Below are positions 43,979-54,726 of a DNA stretch of 64,000 bases, in pieces. The notes beneath the pieces were generated by a model that did not search any database, had not been told where the DNA came from, and worked only from the letters and a program-made list of their open reading frames with translations. Positions within the stretch are counted from its first letter, which is position 1. Every line of letters starts with the position of its first letter. Origin of the DNA: Acephala macrosclerotiorum (Eukaryota > Ascomycota > Leotiomycetes > Helotiales > Mollisiaceae); NCBI GenBank assembly GCA_014904845.1, contig MU119205.1:248001-312000 (forward strand). The letters are read 5' to 3'. The translations under genes were made by a program, and so were the position numbers.

Positions 43979-44873
43979 ATGTCGAACCTCAAGACAGTCC
44001 TGGACCTCAGTTCGACCTTGAACGTTAGGCTCGAAAAAGTAGACAAGGAAGCAGCACTACTGAGGACGGCGTTGGGGGGGGCCCAACTCAGAGTTGAAAT
44101 TGTTGATAGAGATGGGAGCCGATTTCTCAGCACGACTCGTTGGGAACGGAGATACAGCGCTACACCTTGCCGCTGCCACCGGGCGTGTTGACGCAATTGA
44201 AACGCTACTCGATAGTGGCTTCAACATTGAAGAAAGGAGTATACGCGATTCAGAGACAGCATTACAGACAGCAGTCCGTACTGGCCATGGGGACGCAGTG
44301 TGGGCCTTGATACAGAGGGGTGCCCGTATTGACGCAAAAGATAGCAACGGAGACACTGCACTGACGTCGGCGGCAATGTCCGGAAACATTAACATAGTTG
44401 AGGCTTTGATAATCTTAAGCCCTAATCTGGAGACAGAGGATAGCTTTGGACACACGGCACTTTACAATGCTGTTGCGTGCGGGCATGGGAAGATCGTGCA
44501 GCTGTTGATAGAGAAAGGTGCCAATTTCCGCAAGAAGGACATCAACGGATGGACTCCACTACACCGAGCTGCTTGCAGCGGAGATGCAGAAACTATTCGT
44601 GTACTACTTGAGAACGGCGCCGATCCCAATGAGACAGATATTGGAGGACGTACAGCGTTGGTTGTCGCCAAGGACCATGGCCAGCACTCAGTGGCGCAGG
44701 TCCTTCAGGAGCATGCCCAAAGAGACCGCTATGCTCATCTACAGTTGGCTTCGCCAGGCCAAACTGAAGTTACTCCTTCCATAGGGACTATCCCAAACGA
44801 CTATTCGCCCTACGCAACCCTCGACCAAGGAAACGACGAAATCAGACTTCTCCGGATTGAGCCGTTCCCGTGA
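43979..44873 (+). CDS. ankyrin-repeat part of a broken ankyrin-HET gene
   Basis: From the ATG at 43979 (MSNLKTVLDLSSTLNVRLEK) a helical start runs into a run of eight G at 44074-44081. Seven G would carry the frame into SELKLLIEMGADFSA and the repeats. About five to six ankyrin repeats follow, for example GNGDTALHLAAATGRVDAIE, GHTALYNAVACGHGKIVQLL and GWTPLHRAACSGDAETIRVL. The segment ends with NDEIRLLRIEPFP at an in-frame TGA (44871-44873). EIRLLRIEP is the normal lead-in to a HET domain, and the next codons continue it in the same frame. I therefore read this as the N-terminal half of one ankyrin-HET protein. Confidence 0.6.
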
Positions 44874-47135
44874 GGGAGTAGATTCGCTTGCTCCATTGTT
44901 CGCACTTCTCTCCAAGATCATCCACCCTTTACGGCGTTGTCGTATTGCTGGGGTAGCCTTGAAAATACAGTTCCAATTTCACTAGGTTTTGACGATGATC
45001 AAAAAGTTGATTCTTCTTGGATTAACAATGGGTCTACAAGGACGCAGGAACCGAGACACGTTGTCACAGACTTCAAGATCACCACCAATTTGTACGAGGC
45101 ATTGCTCTCTTTCCAGCACCATACCGATTATGCTTTCATTTGGAACGACATGCTATGCATCAATCAAGGCAATTTGTCCGAGCGGTCTCAGCAGGTTGCT
45201 ATCATGTCGAGCATTTACAAGGAAGCTGCAAGCGTCACTGTTTGGCTTGGAGGAGATCCCAAGGCCAACTCCGATGTGTTGTTCCATGATGAGGCAGAGG
45301 ACCTTGATATTTTTGTGGAGCTTCTCCAAAAGCACAGTTCTTCTGAGGATAAAGGCTTAGCCCAGCAATGGGCCACGATGTGTTCGAATTTTTCGGAAAA
45401 AGACGAGTATGATGACTCTGACTGGAATGAGATCGCTGACTGGACATTCGAAATACTATATAAATCAGTGGCTAAAGATCTGTATCTGATGTACAGCTCA
45501 ATTCCAGAAGAGACGACTGAATTGATTCGCACAAGGAAATTGAAAAGGCCAGTTGATGCGGAATCATACTTCTATGACACTATATTAAACCGGAACTCCC
45601 TGGTACTGCGACTGGCAACTTTCCTCTCTCTGGATCATGAAAGCCAGTTCGATATAAAACACGAAGTGTCATGGCAAAATTTATTCAATGTTCTTCAGAG
45701 GTGGCATAAGATTATCTTCTCACCTTGGTTTGGCAGAGTCTGGGTGATCCAAGAGATCGTGAATGGCAAAACGGTTCGAGTTCGGCATTGTAATACCCAG
45801 ACGAACTGGAATCTGGTGGTGAACTACCACTTGATCTACAAAACATTGAATTCAGCGTGGTCAGATAGGTCTTATGACTTGACGTTTCTGTTACCCAATT
45901 TTTCAATGTACTTCCGCGACGGACTGATGCAGTGGTATAGTTTATGGGAGAATATCGACAATTTGAAACAAAAGCAACTCTCATTCTGGAGGATTCTTAT
46001 TGCTACAAATGACTTTTTGAGCACTGATCCTAGGGACAAGATCTACGCCCTTGCCCCATTGGCAAGCGAAATCGACCCAGAGGAACTTGTTCCCGACTAT
46101 TCCAAATCAGTGGAATCAGTGTTCTCGGCATTTACTTGGTGGTACATTCAAGGACAAGAGTCATTGAAACTCCTTTCACTCTGTCGCCATTTTCATCAGA
46201 AGGAGTCAACCTATGAGAGAGGGTTTCGTCGTCTGGAAAACCTTCCTTCCTGGACTCCCGATTATAGAAAGATCCCTTATCTCCAAATATGTATGAATGC
46301 CGACAGGACCAGCCTTTACTGTGCTGACGGGGAACAACCGGTCAGGGTTCTCTATGATGAGGACAGCCCCACATCTCTTCACGTAGAGGGCGTTTCAGTG
46401 GCAAGGGTGGTCAACGTGATGGAAGTGCAAGGCGATGGGTTTTGGGCTCAACCGTGGGGCGACATCAAAGACCTTGGGCCCTCGCCGCTCAAGCCGAAGC
46501 AATTGAGTACTACCGACAGGGTGAGTGTCTTGAGAAAGAATCACCTAACTCTTGAACGATACTTCCAAACACTCTCGGCGAGCGCTACTGTTGGTCCGCC
46601 ACAGCTTGCGGCATTTGCACAAATGGCCCTTGACATCAACCAAACTTATTTCATGAAAACCTCATGGAGCGAGGATCATTTTTTACGGAAATGCAACACG
46701 GAAGCCTATCATCTTTTAGAACTAGGCCGCCGTTTCCAATTGTATACTGTTGCTACAACCGAGAACAATCTCTTTGTATCACACGACAACAGACTAGGTC
46801 TAGGCCCTAAAGAAATGAAGGAAGGAGATCTCGTTGTCATTCTCTCTGGCTCAGGTGTGCCTTTCATCCTTCGTGAGAAGAAACTTCGCGAGAATGCAAC
46901 GCGCGAGGAACTCGCGAATTGGCTTCAAGATGGACCTATATATCAGCTTATTGGCGAATGCTATCTTGATGGGAGAATGCACGGCGAGATTTTCGAAGAC
47001 CCATTGTTCGAGGATCCACTGCATATAGACCCTCTGGATCGTGATAGCCTACTTTATCCAGATCTTGAAGGCGGCAGGAAAGGGGAGCAGGGTAGAAAAG
47101 GGGTCTACAGAGCAAAAATGTTTCACCTTAAGTAA
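44874..47135 (+). CDS. HET-domain part of the ankyrin-HET gene
   Basis: Same frame as the ankyrin part, directly after the TGA. It starts SRFACSIVRTSLQDHPPFTA, then the HET motifs: FTALSYCWGS; YAFIWNDMLCINQGN with QVAIMSSIYKEAASVTVWLG; and PWFGRVWVIQEIVNGK. The later block STDPRDKIYALAPLASE is usual for HET proteins. The tail has YQLIGECYLDGRMHG and ends FHLK after a repeat of EDPL-like units (FEDPLFEDPLHIDPL). It remains open for about 750 codons, so the domain itself is undamaged. No ATG lies near its natural start, so as it stands it would need readthrough of the TGA or a later start. Role inferred: HET domains cause programmed cell death in non-self recognition. Confidence 0.7.
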   Translation, partial: GSRFACSIVRTSLQDHPPFTALSYCWGSLENTVPISLGFDDDQKVDSSWINNGSTRTQEPRHVVTDFKITTNLYEALLSFQHHTDYAFIWNDMLCINQGNLSERSQQVAIMSSIYKEAASVTVWLGGDPKANSDVLFHDEAEDLDIFVELLQKHSSSEDKGLAQQWATMCSNFSEKDEYDDSDWNEIADWTFEILYKSVAKDLYLMYSSIPEETTELIRTRKLKRPVDAESYFYDTILNRNSLVLRLATFLSLDHESQFDIKHEVSWQNLFNVLQRWHKIIFSPWFGRVWVIQEIVNGKTVRVRHCNTQTNWNLVVNYHLIYKTLNSAWSDRSYDLTFLLPNFSMYFRDGLMQWYSLWENIDNLKQKQLSFWRILIATNDFLSTDPRDKIYALAPLASEIDPEELVPDYSKSVESVFSAFTWWYIQGQESLKLLSLCRHFHQKESTYERGFRRLENLPSWTPDYRKIPYLQICMNADRTSLYCADGEQPVRVLYDEDSPTSLHVEGVSVARVVNVMEVQGDGFWAQPWGDIKDLGPSPLKPKQLSTTDRVSVLRKNHLTLERYFQTLSASATVGPPQLAAFAQMALDINQTYFMKTSWSEDHFLRKCNTEAYHLLELGRRFQLYTVATTENNLFVSHDNRLGLGPKEMKEGDLVVILSGSGVPFILREKKLRENATREELANWLQDGPIYQLIGECYLDGRMHGEIFEDPLFEDPLHIDPLDRDSLLYPDLEGGRKGEQGRKGVYRAKMFHLK

Positions 47136-48884
47136 TCGCTAGAGGGGAAATATATTGTGATTTTTCAGAAGGAAGTTTAATTTACTCCAAGTGAAAAATC
47201 GATTTCCCCTTCAATATGCCGAAAAATCACAATGTGATAGGGCAGTACCAATATTATAAAATCGCACCCGTAACCCGCGAGGGAAATGAGAGGCAATAAT
47301 AAATTAAGCTCAATTATAATCAAATTAACGACTAGCTCAGTTCTCAAATTTCTAGTTACACTCAACCTTACCCGATTCCTGCAAAGCAATGTCAAGCTCT
47401 ATATCGCTCTCTATATATATTTATACACTGTTTTCAAAATAGAAATAAATCAATATGTCGCTTTCCACTTTTCTTTAATATCTACGACAATAGGATTTTA
47501 CGCCATGTGCGCAGTGGCAGCATGGCCCAACGGCACCAGTGAGCATGCAATATACCTTAGCGACTACCTCAGGAAAGCACTTGCCTGTATTAACTCCGCT
47601 AAAAACCAGTCGGCGCCGATGTCGAGACCATGGTCGCGGCCATGAGCGAATATTCTCAGCCATCGTCGGAAGATGCTTGTAAGTTTCAGCGAACTTCCTA
47701 TCCAACATTTGTCAGCCCTAAAAGTACGGTACAGCCATCGGCATTATTGGAATTTACTTGTTGCGCTCAAGAAGGGCTGCGGGAAGAATTGGAGCCGTGA
47801 CAATAAATTGTCAAAGCCTCAATGTTGAATTGGATGGGGAGAATACTCTATTAAAGCGATATGAACAATTTCAAGACGAGAATCAACCAGTATTTATATT
47901 CCTAAACTCAGGAACATACCTTTGCAAACCATTCAAAGCAACGAAAGCTGATCGGAAGATCTAGTAATCTGTCATAGTGCAGATGTTTTCGATTCTAGCA
48001 TCTTCTATTGTATTTGGATTTGGCCATTTGTCCCCATTCCAATGTTTCAATTATAGAAACAAGGCCATGGTAGTATTAGCATCCCGCCTCGTCGAAAGTA
48101 CCCACATATCTGCTTAATATGCATAAATCTTCGTGGTTTGATTTGCATTCTATCTCTTTAATTTTCGGGATTTGATAGACAGACATTTCTTCCATTTGTT
48201 CCTTCGGATATAGAAATGATCGTTGTCGGATATATGGAGTGGTACAACAGTTGGCCCGCAACGCAGATGACAACATTCTTAACTACATTGAATCCCACCA
48301 GTAAAGACTAAAACGCCTCAAGACAGTCTTGCTGTTTACTAAACTCCAATGCTTGTTATTCATTGATAATTGTTGACTACTTCATTTTGATATTATAATA
48401 TTACTTTTCTTTAGTTTTAAAAATTGAGAGATCAGGCTTCCCCTGTTACGCATCTCCACAATTCCATCATAACCAATTACAAATCGTTTGCAATTTATTA
48501 CTGAGCGCAGTAGCTCACGGTTATTCATCACAGATACTCACAATGTTCGGAGCAAAAGAAGTAATTAGTCGTAAGATACACCCTTTGGGAATGCTTAGTG
48601 ATCGGTTTGTAGAAACGTTATTAATGCAATCATACAGGCTGGATACTTTCTCCAAAGCGATTCAATGCTCTTTCTAGATCTCTATTGGTTTACATGAAAC
48701 CATGGTAGGACTCACTACAGGACCACCTGGCTGGAGAAGTGGCTCGCCACGGAGGTACGAAAATATAAGAGCGAGCCGAAGACGAACGAAGACGACAGAG
48801 TCCAGAGAACATCCATCTTGGTCACCCAACTGCATACCCCGAAACCCGATTTTCCTGAGAAAACTCCATCTGTTCTATCCGTCC
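47136..48884. other. gene-free stretch with a hairpin and AT-rich patches
   Basis: No recognised gene. A 62-codon open frame from the ATG at 47629 (MVAAMSEYSQPSSEDACKFQ) looks protein-like but has no known relatives. Patches near 47.16-47.48 kb and 48.34-48.43 kb are AT-rich. Confidence 0.4.
47154..47233. repeat. inverted repeat just after the HET gene
   Basis: ATTGTGATTTTTC (47154-47166) is repeated inverted as GAAAAATCACAAT (47221-47233). A second pair nests inside (AGGGGAAAT and ATTTCCCCT). It starts about 20 bp after the HET stop, so it could fold in the 3' end of the transcript or be a trace of a small MITE. Confidence 0.6.
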
Positions 48885-49519
48885 ATGGATATGTCGTCCG
48901 ACACCCCTCTTCCCGACCTGCCTAAGAGCAGCATCAGTTCGCCCGTTACACCTTTGATTCTTAGTGCTTTAGAGCACTTGAAGAAGTACACCAGCCCTAT
49001 TACTGTCAACACTGTGTTCGCAGCTCGTACTTCGCTGTTTTGATAGCTCGAAAGCTCCAGCCTACCGAGGTTGATCCACTCGACCTAGAGCTGATGGTCT
49101 ACTCTAATCTCATGCACGACTTGGGTTGGGCAACCGATAAATCGCTACTTTCGAGAGAAAAGCGCTTTGAAGTCGACGGTGCCGACACGGCCCGGACTTA
49201 TCTCAAGGAGAGCTCCTTCGCAGGCGACTAGGGCAAGCACCGCATCCAGCTTATGTGGGATTCTATTGCGTTGCACGCTACAGGGTCTTTTGCGCTCCAT
49301 AAGGAGGCCGAAGTCAAAATTACGCACCTGGGCGTCATGGCTGATTTCTTTGGGCCTGAGCTCCCTGGTGGGTTAATCACTGTCGACGAGCACAAAGAGG
49401 TTATCAAGGCATTTCCTCGCGACGGCTTTCAGGAACAATTCCTCCAGATTATGTGCGGTCTCTGCGCCTTCAAGCCGGAAACGACGTACGACATTCAACT
49501 CGCAAGGGTAATTGCATAG
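48885..49519 (+). pseudogene. HD-domain (cyanamide hydratase-like) pseudogene
   Basis: Three pieces in two frames recall an HD-domain hydrolase of the cyanamide hydratase-like type. Piece 1 from ATG 48885: TPLILSALEHLKKYTSPITV. Piece 2, after a shift near 49010: YFAVLIARKLQPTEVDPLDL, the HD motif in YSNLMHDLGWATDKSLLS, and RFEVDGADTARTYL. An in-frame TAG (49229-49231) stands where the family usually has a tryptophan before KHRIQLMWDSIALHAT. Piece 3 continues with MADFFGPELPGGLITVDEHK and KPETTYD, then ends early. One frameshift, one nonsense codon and a clipped C-terminus make function unlikely. The intact family binds metal through the HD residues; the substrate is usually unknown. Confidence 0.75.
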
Positions 49520-49533
49520 CGCGAATGGCTTCT

Positions 49534-52060
49534 TCATTCACCACCATCTCCCTGCTTGCCTAGATCTCTTCTTACACGCCAGACACGGGAGCCTATTCCT
49601 CTCCCCTGAGATCCCTCCAATCTCTCCACCCAGGGGGCATTTTCGAAGCCGTGAGTTGGGATGATCTGGTTTTCAGAAGCAGGTGTAATATCTATTCCCT
49701 CGATGTTGATCTCGTCTTCTTCTCCTTCGTCATCACCAAGGATCATGCTATCGGTGTCATTTGTACTCTCTCTTTCACGATTCGTCTTCAGGGTGAGCTC
49801 TTCCGTATAAGCCCAGCCTGGCGTATCGAGTTTTCCACTGACAAGCACAATAGGTTTTCCTGCGTCGTTGATATCATGTATGTCATTAGCAGAGATTGGC
49901 GTGAGAGCTTGCAGCCGACGACGCGCAATGTCGATGCCCCGAACCAAGGCAAGGCCGATACTATGAGAATGTCGAGGATTCAAGGTAATAGAATTTGCGG
50001 GGTTAAAGTAGGGTATGCCTTCCTTTGGTGTGGTTACGATGAGAGGTATTTTGATCTGCCTTGGCTCGAATGAATCTTCTTCGAGAATTCCCATATCAGT
50101 GCCCTCCGCCAATGGGTACCGCTGCGGAGTCGCCTCAGCCGGCTGCTTAGCACCAATTCCTCCCTTCTCTGTTTGTGACCAGCCTGGGATCGCAGCCATG
50201 TCATCTATAACCACCACCGCCACCAGAGACCCATTGATAGTGTCTGCGAGTAGACCTGGAGTTGGCTGTTCTCCATAACACATGACACCAAGAATCCCAG
50301 CATTTTCACCAGAATATCTGATCTCCCAAGGCGGTATGGAAGTCAGGGGTAACCCATTCCAAGATAAGACGTTGTTACTTCCTGGTTTCAGATGGAAGTA
50401 GGACAAGTACTGCATTGTCCTAAGATGGGCAGCTGTCCTGGTCGTGTACTCACTAACCTGGGATGGAAGTGTGGTGACAGGAATCGATTTGGCAGCCTCC
50501 CTCAGACTATTAATAACTTCAGGAGGACCTTCTTGGGACATGTAAATGATGCTACTCGGTCTTGTTCTTGTGATCAGCTCAAGCAATATTTCTAGGCCCG
50601 TCCCCAAGACCCAACCAGGCGTGTTGATGACCAACGGACAACCTGGCACGGTCCATCGTAGATGCTGGTAATGAGTTACAAGATCTAAAACGCATGCTAT
50701 ATAGTGATTCGTATCCATGGCTGGCGACAAAGCCGCGATGGAGTGTGAGCGAAGTATCCGGTTCCTTGTTCCTGGAATGGGGTGTGTGAATGGTGGTCCG
50801 TAATTTGGATCCTGAATATGAAGTAGCGCCAATTGCCCTGGAGGAGAGTACTCCGGTTGCCCGGGATCAATATCCAAAAGAACAACTCCTGTTGGCTTAG
50901 GCGACTTGGTGTCATCAGAAGGTTTTTCTGAGGGAAGAAGAAGCTTATTGGTGAGCAGTTTTGCAAATGTCGATTTGCCTGAGGACTTTGGTCCACAGAT
51001 CATGATTATTGGTGGTCTGGTGTCGACAACATTGACTGAGCATTTGGCCAGAACGGCGTTCCATTCCGGAGCGGAAATGATTGGCTGTACATAGGTTCGC
51101 TGAGAAGTGTCCTCAGAGGAAAATAGCTACAACAGATTAGTACTCGAAAATCCATTACGGTGTGTTCTTACGATCTGAAAGGTGCTTTTTGTGGATTTCT
51201 GGAGGGTGTCTCGAAATTGTAGGCCTAGAGATGCAGGATTTTCGTTTCCCAGTTTCGAAAATAGAGGGGATAAAGCTCCCAACGTCTCCAGACCAGACTG
51301 ATGTTGATGTATACTGATTTCAGCCTCATTGACATCTGTAGCCAGACATCTGATGACAGGCAGAGAATGTGACGATTCAGCAAAGACTGGATATGAAGCC
51401 TTGGAAGCTTGCAGAGTCGAACCCATCATAGTGACTTGGCCTTTCTTCACGGTCAATTCATACCGGCCAAGTATAACTAAACGCTAATGACTTTAGTAAC
51501 CATATGTCAACGACGAGAATCAGATTCTTACTTCGCTGGGAGCAAGCTTGATGCGAATTGTGCTATCTTTAAGCTCTTGAAAATTGCTTTTGCTTGGCCG
51601 GAACGACGACAAAGCTAGAGCTGGTCTGTCTACCTGGATTTCAGGAGATGCTATACGTGATTCGAGCCTTCACAAAAGTCAGAGATCATTCACAATGTCT
51701 ACTGTTTCCGAGACATTACATACGAAGATGATTGCCCAGCTTCGTCAGGCTTAGTTCGGCTGCTATTTGGTTTTGGCTCGAACTGTTCACCTGAAATCGC
51801 GTTCTGTTTGAAAATTGCGGGTAATGCCTGGGCTCCGGCATGATCACCGGCAGGTGACCCTAAGGTGCTGGGGATAACTTCTTTCTCTTCGTCCTCTCCT
51901 TTTCGAGTCCTGGAGCCTTGCGTAATGCTCTGCAGAGCTTTTCTCCGTGCAAATGCACTTAACGCTAGACTGTATCAGCAATAATCTAGTTTCTCCTGAA
52001 TTAACACATACGAGGTTTATCTGCAGGAATATCTAATTTCCTCCGCTTATTTGAAGGCAT
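49534..52060 (-). CDS. GRC3: polynucleotide 5'-hydroxyl kinase Grc3
   Basis: Nucleolar RNA 5'-kinase (Clp1/Grc3 family) that phosphorylates the cut ITS2 pre-rRNA and is linked to RNA polymerase I termination. Five exons on the minus strand: 52060-52012, 51964-51724, 51667-51532, 51483-51172 and 51126-49534, giving 776 residues. The start MPSNKRRKLDIPADKP is basic, as for nucleolar proteins. The strand-rich domain has RLVILGRYELTVKKGQVTM. Walker A is GPKSSGKST near residues 291-299. LLDIDPGQPEYSPPGQLALL is the family's Walker B region, and INTPGWVLGTGLEIL follows. All four introns are 45-56 bp with good ends, and the exon sum is whole codons. Confidence 0.94.
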
Positions 52061-52254
52061 CTCTTAGGAGGAGTTGATAATATGTGTCGAGTTTGTGAAC
52101 GTCGTGACAAGAAATGGTGGTTGAAGGCCCGAAAATCGTGCCGAGGTTTTGCCGAGCAGCCCCAGAAAAAAAGTTCGAAAGCTCCATGAAAATCAAATGA
52201 AAACATCCAGTTCGAGATTGCGCCCGAACATTTTCACGGCGCTGAACAGTCAAG
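52061..52254. promoter_or_regulatory. divergent promoter of GRC3 and RPA34
   Basis: 194 bp between the start codons of two genes that both act with RNA polymerase I. No specific box was identified. Confidence 0.5.
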
Positions 52255-53796
52255 ATGCCGTCTGCAAAGCCCTCTTTGAATGCTATGGCTGCAGAAGCAA
52301 AGACCAAGAAAAAGAGTCCAGCGCCAAAAAAGACTACCAAACGTACTCCCCCGCCGTTAACCTTTAAAAGCACCGAGTACATCCAGGAGAGCGATGAGGA
52401 GGAAGAGGAGAATTCAGATGATTGGTCCGACAGCGACAAAGACTCCTTGCCTGAGAACCCTACCAATGCCGCGACAAAAACCAATGGCAAACTCCCAGCT
52501 CCGTCTGGGAGTGAAAGCTCAAGTGAGAGTGAGAGTGAGGAGGAGGAAGACGAGCAGAATAACACCGCTCGCAAAGTTCCTGTGGAGTCTGAGCCTTCGA
52601 GGTGAGTTACCCGCACATGTCACATCCTATCCGCAGGAGTTAACCCGTACTAGACAGCGTCCCAAAGAGCCAAAGGTAAGAACGGTCGCTTTCGAGAAAC
52701 CACCTCCATACAAACCTCCCACCGGCTTCGAAGCTGCCTCAATAAATGAGAACCCTTCGGCATCTCAACTCCTCAAGAAGTCGAGCTTGAAAGGAAAGCA
52801 AATTTGGTATTTCACTGCCCCGGCGTCGATACCCATCTCCGAGATTGAGCAGATGTCAATGCTAGATGCGGACGCTGGGGAAGCCATATTGAACCACGAG
52901 GGAAGCGATTATGGGTTCGTTCAGGATACGACCGGGGATAAAGTTTATACGAAGATCATGGTCCCGAGCGACTCGGATGATGCATATCTTACTAGTAAAT
53001 ACAGTACTAAAGCACTTCAAGACCTGTTACTAACTCTACCGTAGCTTCAAAGCCCATTGATCGTATCCTACATCTCCAACAGATCGTCAAATTGCCAGGA
53101 ATCAACGACTCTGGTGCGAGCGTCTCATCACCCTCAAGGGCAACTGTTCCAGCCAAGAAACCTGTTCGTCCTCAGCCGATTGGCCTAAAGATGCGCTTCC
53201 GCCCAATCGGGTTTGGAGCAGGAGATACTGGCAATATAGGAGACGGGAGTAGCACAGGGAGTGCATCCGACGAAGAAAAGGAAGATGCTCCTGCAGTTTT
53301 CCAACGTCCTGCCTTGGAAGACGAGGAAATGGAAGTTGCACCGCCATCTTCTAAGTCAAAGAGCAAATCGAGTACCTCCGAGAGTTCCAAGAAAGAAAAG
53401 AAGGAAAAGAAGAGAAAGCACACCGAAGAAGAAACCCAGCCAGCCAAGCAGAGCTCGTCCCAACCAACCAATGACCTTGACAATCGAGAGCTAAAACGAC
53501 CGAAGAAAAAGCAGAAAAAGTCCGCGAGCCGAACCAACAATCAATCAGTGTCAACTGAAGCACTTGATACTGCCACCAAATCAGACTCACAAAAGGCAAA
53601 GCAGGCCGCACTAACACCTGATGCAATGTCGAGTCCAACACGACCGAAGTTTTCTCAACTTCTGGGAACGAAGGGAAGCCAGGAATCACGCTCACCGTCT
53701 CAGAAGGACTCCAAGAAGAGACCCCATGACTCTGAAAAGACGTCAGAAGAACGAAGCCAGAAGAGCAAGAAGCTGAAGCACAAGGACTTCAAATGA
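52255..53796 (+). CDS. RPA34: RNA polymerase I subunit Rpa34 (RPA34.5-like)
   Basis: Probable subunit of RNA polymerase I that, with Rpa49, stabilises the elongating enzyme on rDNA. Three exons, 52255-52601, 52654-52994 and 53045-53796, give 479 residues. The N-terminus is lysine- and acid-rich. The dimerisation core shows PPPYKPPTGFEAASI, then LKGKQIWYFTAPASIPISEI, LNHEGSDYGFV and LHLQQIVKLPGIND. The region near PQPIGLKMRFRPIGFGAGDT precedes a long Lys/Ser/Glu tail (SKKEKKEKKRKHTEEETQ and more), as usual in the family. The second intron has a TACTAAC-like branch (TTACTAACTC) and is needed to reach QQIVKLP. It is divergent from GRC3. Confidence 0.85.
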
Positions 53797-54726
53797 GGAG
53801 TACCAGGCAGAGGATGTTGAGAGGACGTGCGGTTACGGGCTGAACTCTCGTTCGCAATGAGCTGTGTTTGGATGCTACTGTAGCTAAGTTGCGATGATAC
53901 CCTTGACGAATATTGACACGAGAGAGTGGCTATTGCAGCCTGGGCTATTTTATGTGAATATCATGCATCATCGTCCAATTCTCGATACTGCTACTAAATC
54001 AGTTCGTTCCTTGATGGTTGCTGAAGTCGGCAAGTGTCCTGGGCTCAACTTACGACATACTCATGACTTTGGATTTGCAGTAATAATCTTCACATCTTTC
54101 ATGTCAAGCTTCGAAAAGCGGGAAGCAAGGGGTTGCCTTTTCATTCCTCAAACATTTATACTATTTACACACTACTTGCTTCTTATGTAAGGAGTCTGAA
54201 ATAGGTACAATACTCTGCAGTGGACACTATCCCCTGCTTTATCAGGAAGGGCAAAGTTAGCTAGTTACTTGGTGACCTTTCAAATATCTCTTGGCTGACC
54301 AACGATCTAACGAACTTCGGCGAGAATTGTTAGGCATAGAGCTGGAACTTTCAACTAATAAATAATACCGCAGACAGTTCTCACTTCCAGAGCGAGTAGT
54401 TGTGCAAGCCAGTTGAACGAGTGCCATTGTTCCGAACAGCTTGGAACAGGAACTCGGCCCCTGAGAAACTCACTCCGCTAACTTGTATTGTCCCACCCCT
54501 TCTCAGTGCCAAACATCTTGCCGCGAGCCGACGGCAAGATGAGATTCTTCTTCTTCATTTAATACTCGCAATACAGAAGAAGATACCCGTTGAAAGGTAC
54601 GTATCATAGCGTTGTCGATCCCTGCCCTTACACCCCACATTGCCTAGCGTCTGGAAGTCGCATCTCCGAGAATGGGGTAAATGTTCAACTTGAAGCAGGC
54701 CATTGTAACTTTTTGCCAGCGCCCGT
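53797..54726. other. intergenic, no gene seen
   Basis: About 930 bp between RPA34 and the transcription factor relic. Short open frames only. The right end probably once held the 5' end of the zinc-cluster gene. Confidence 0.4.

Noticed and set aside
52047..52616. 189-codon frame antisense to RPA34 exon 1
   Set aside because: Mirror of the acidic/serine repeats of RPA34; poly-serine translation is an artefact.
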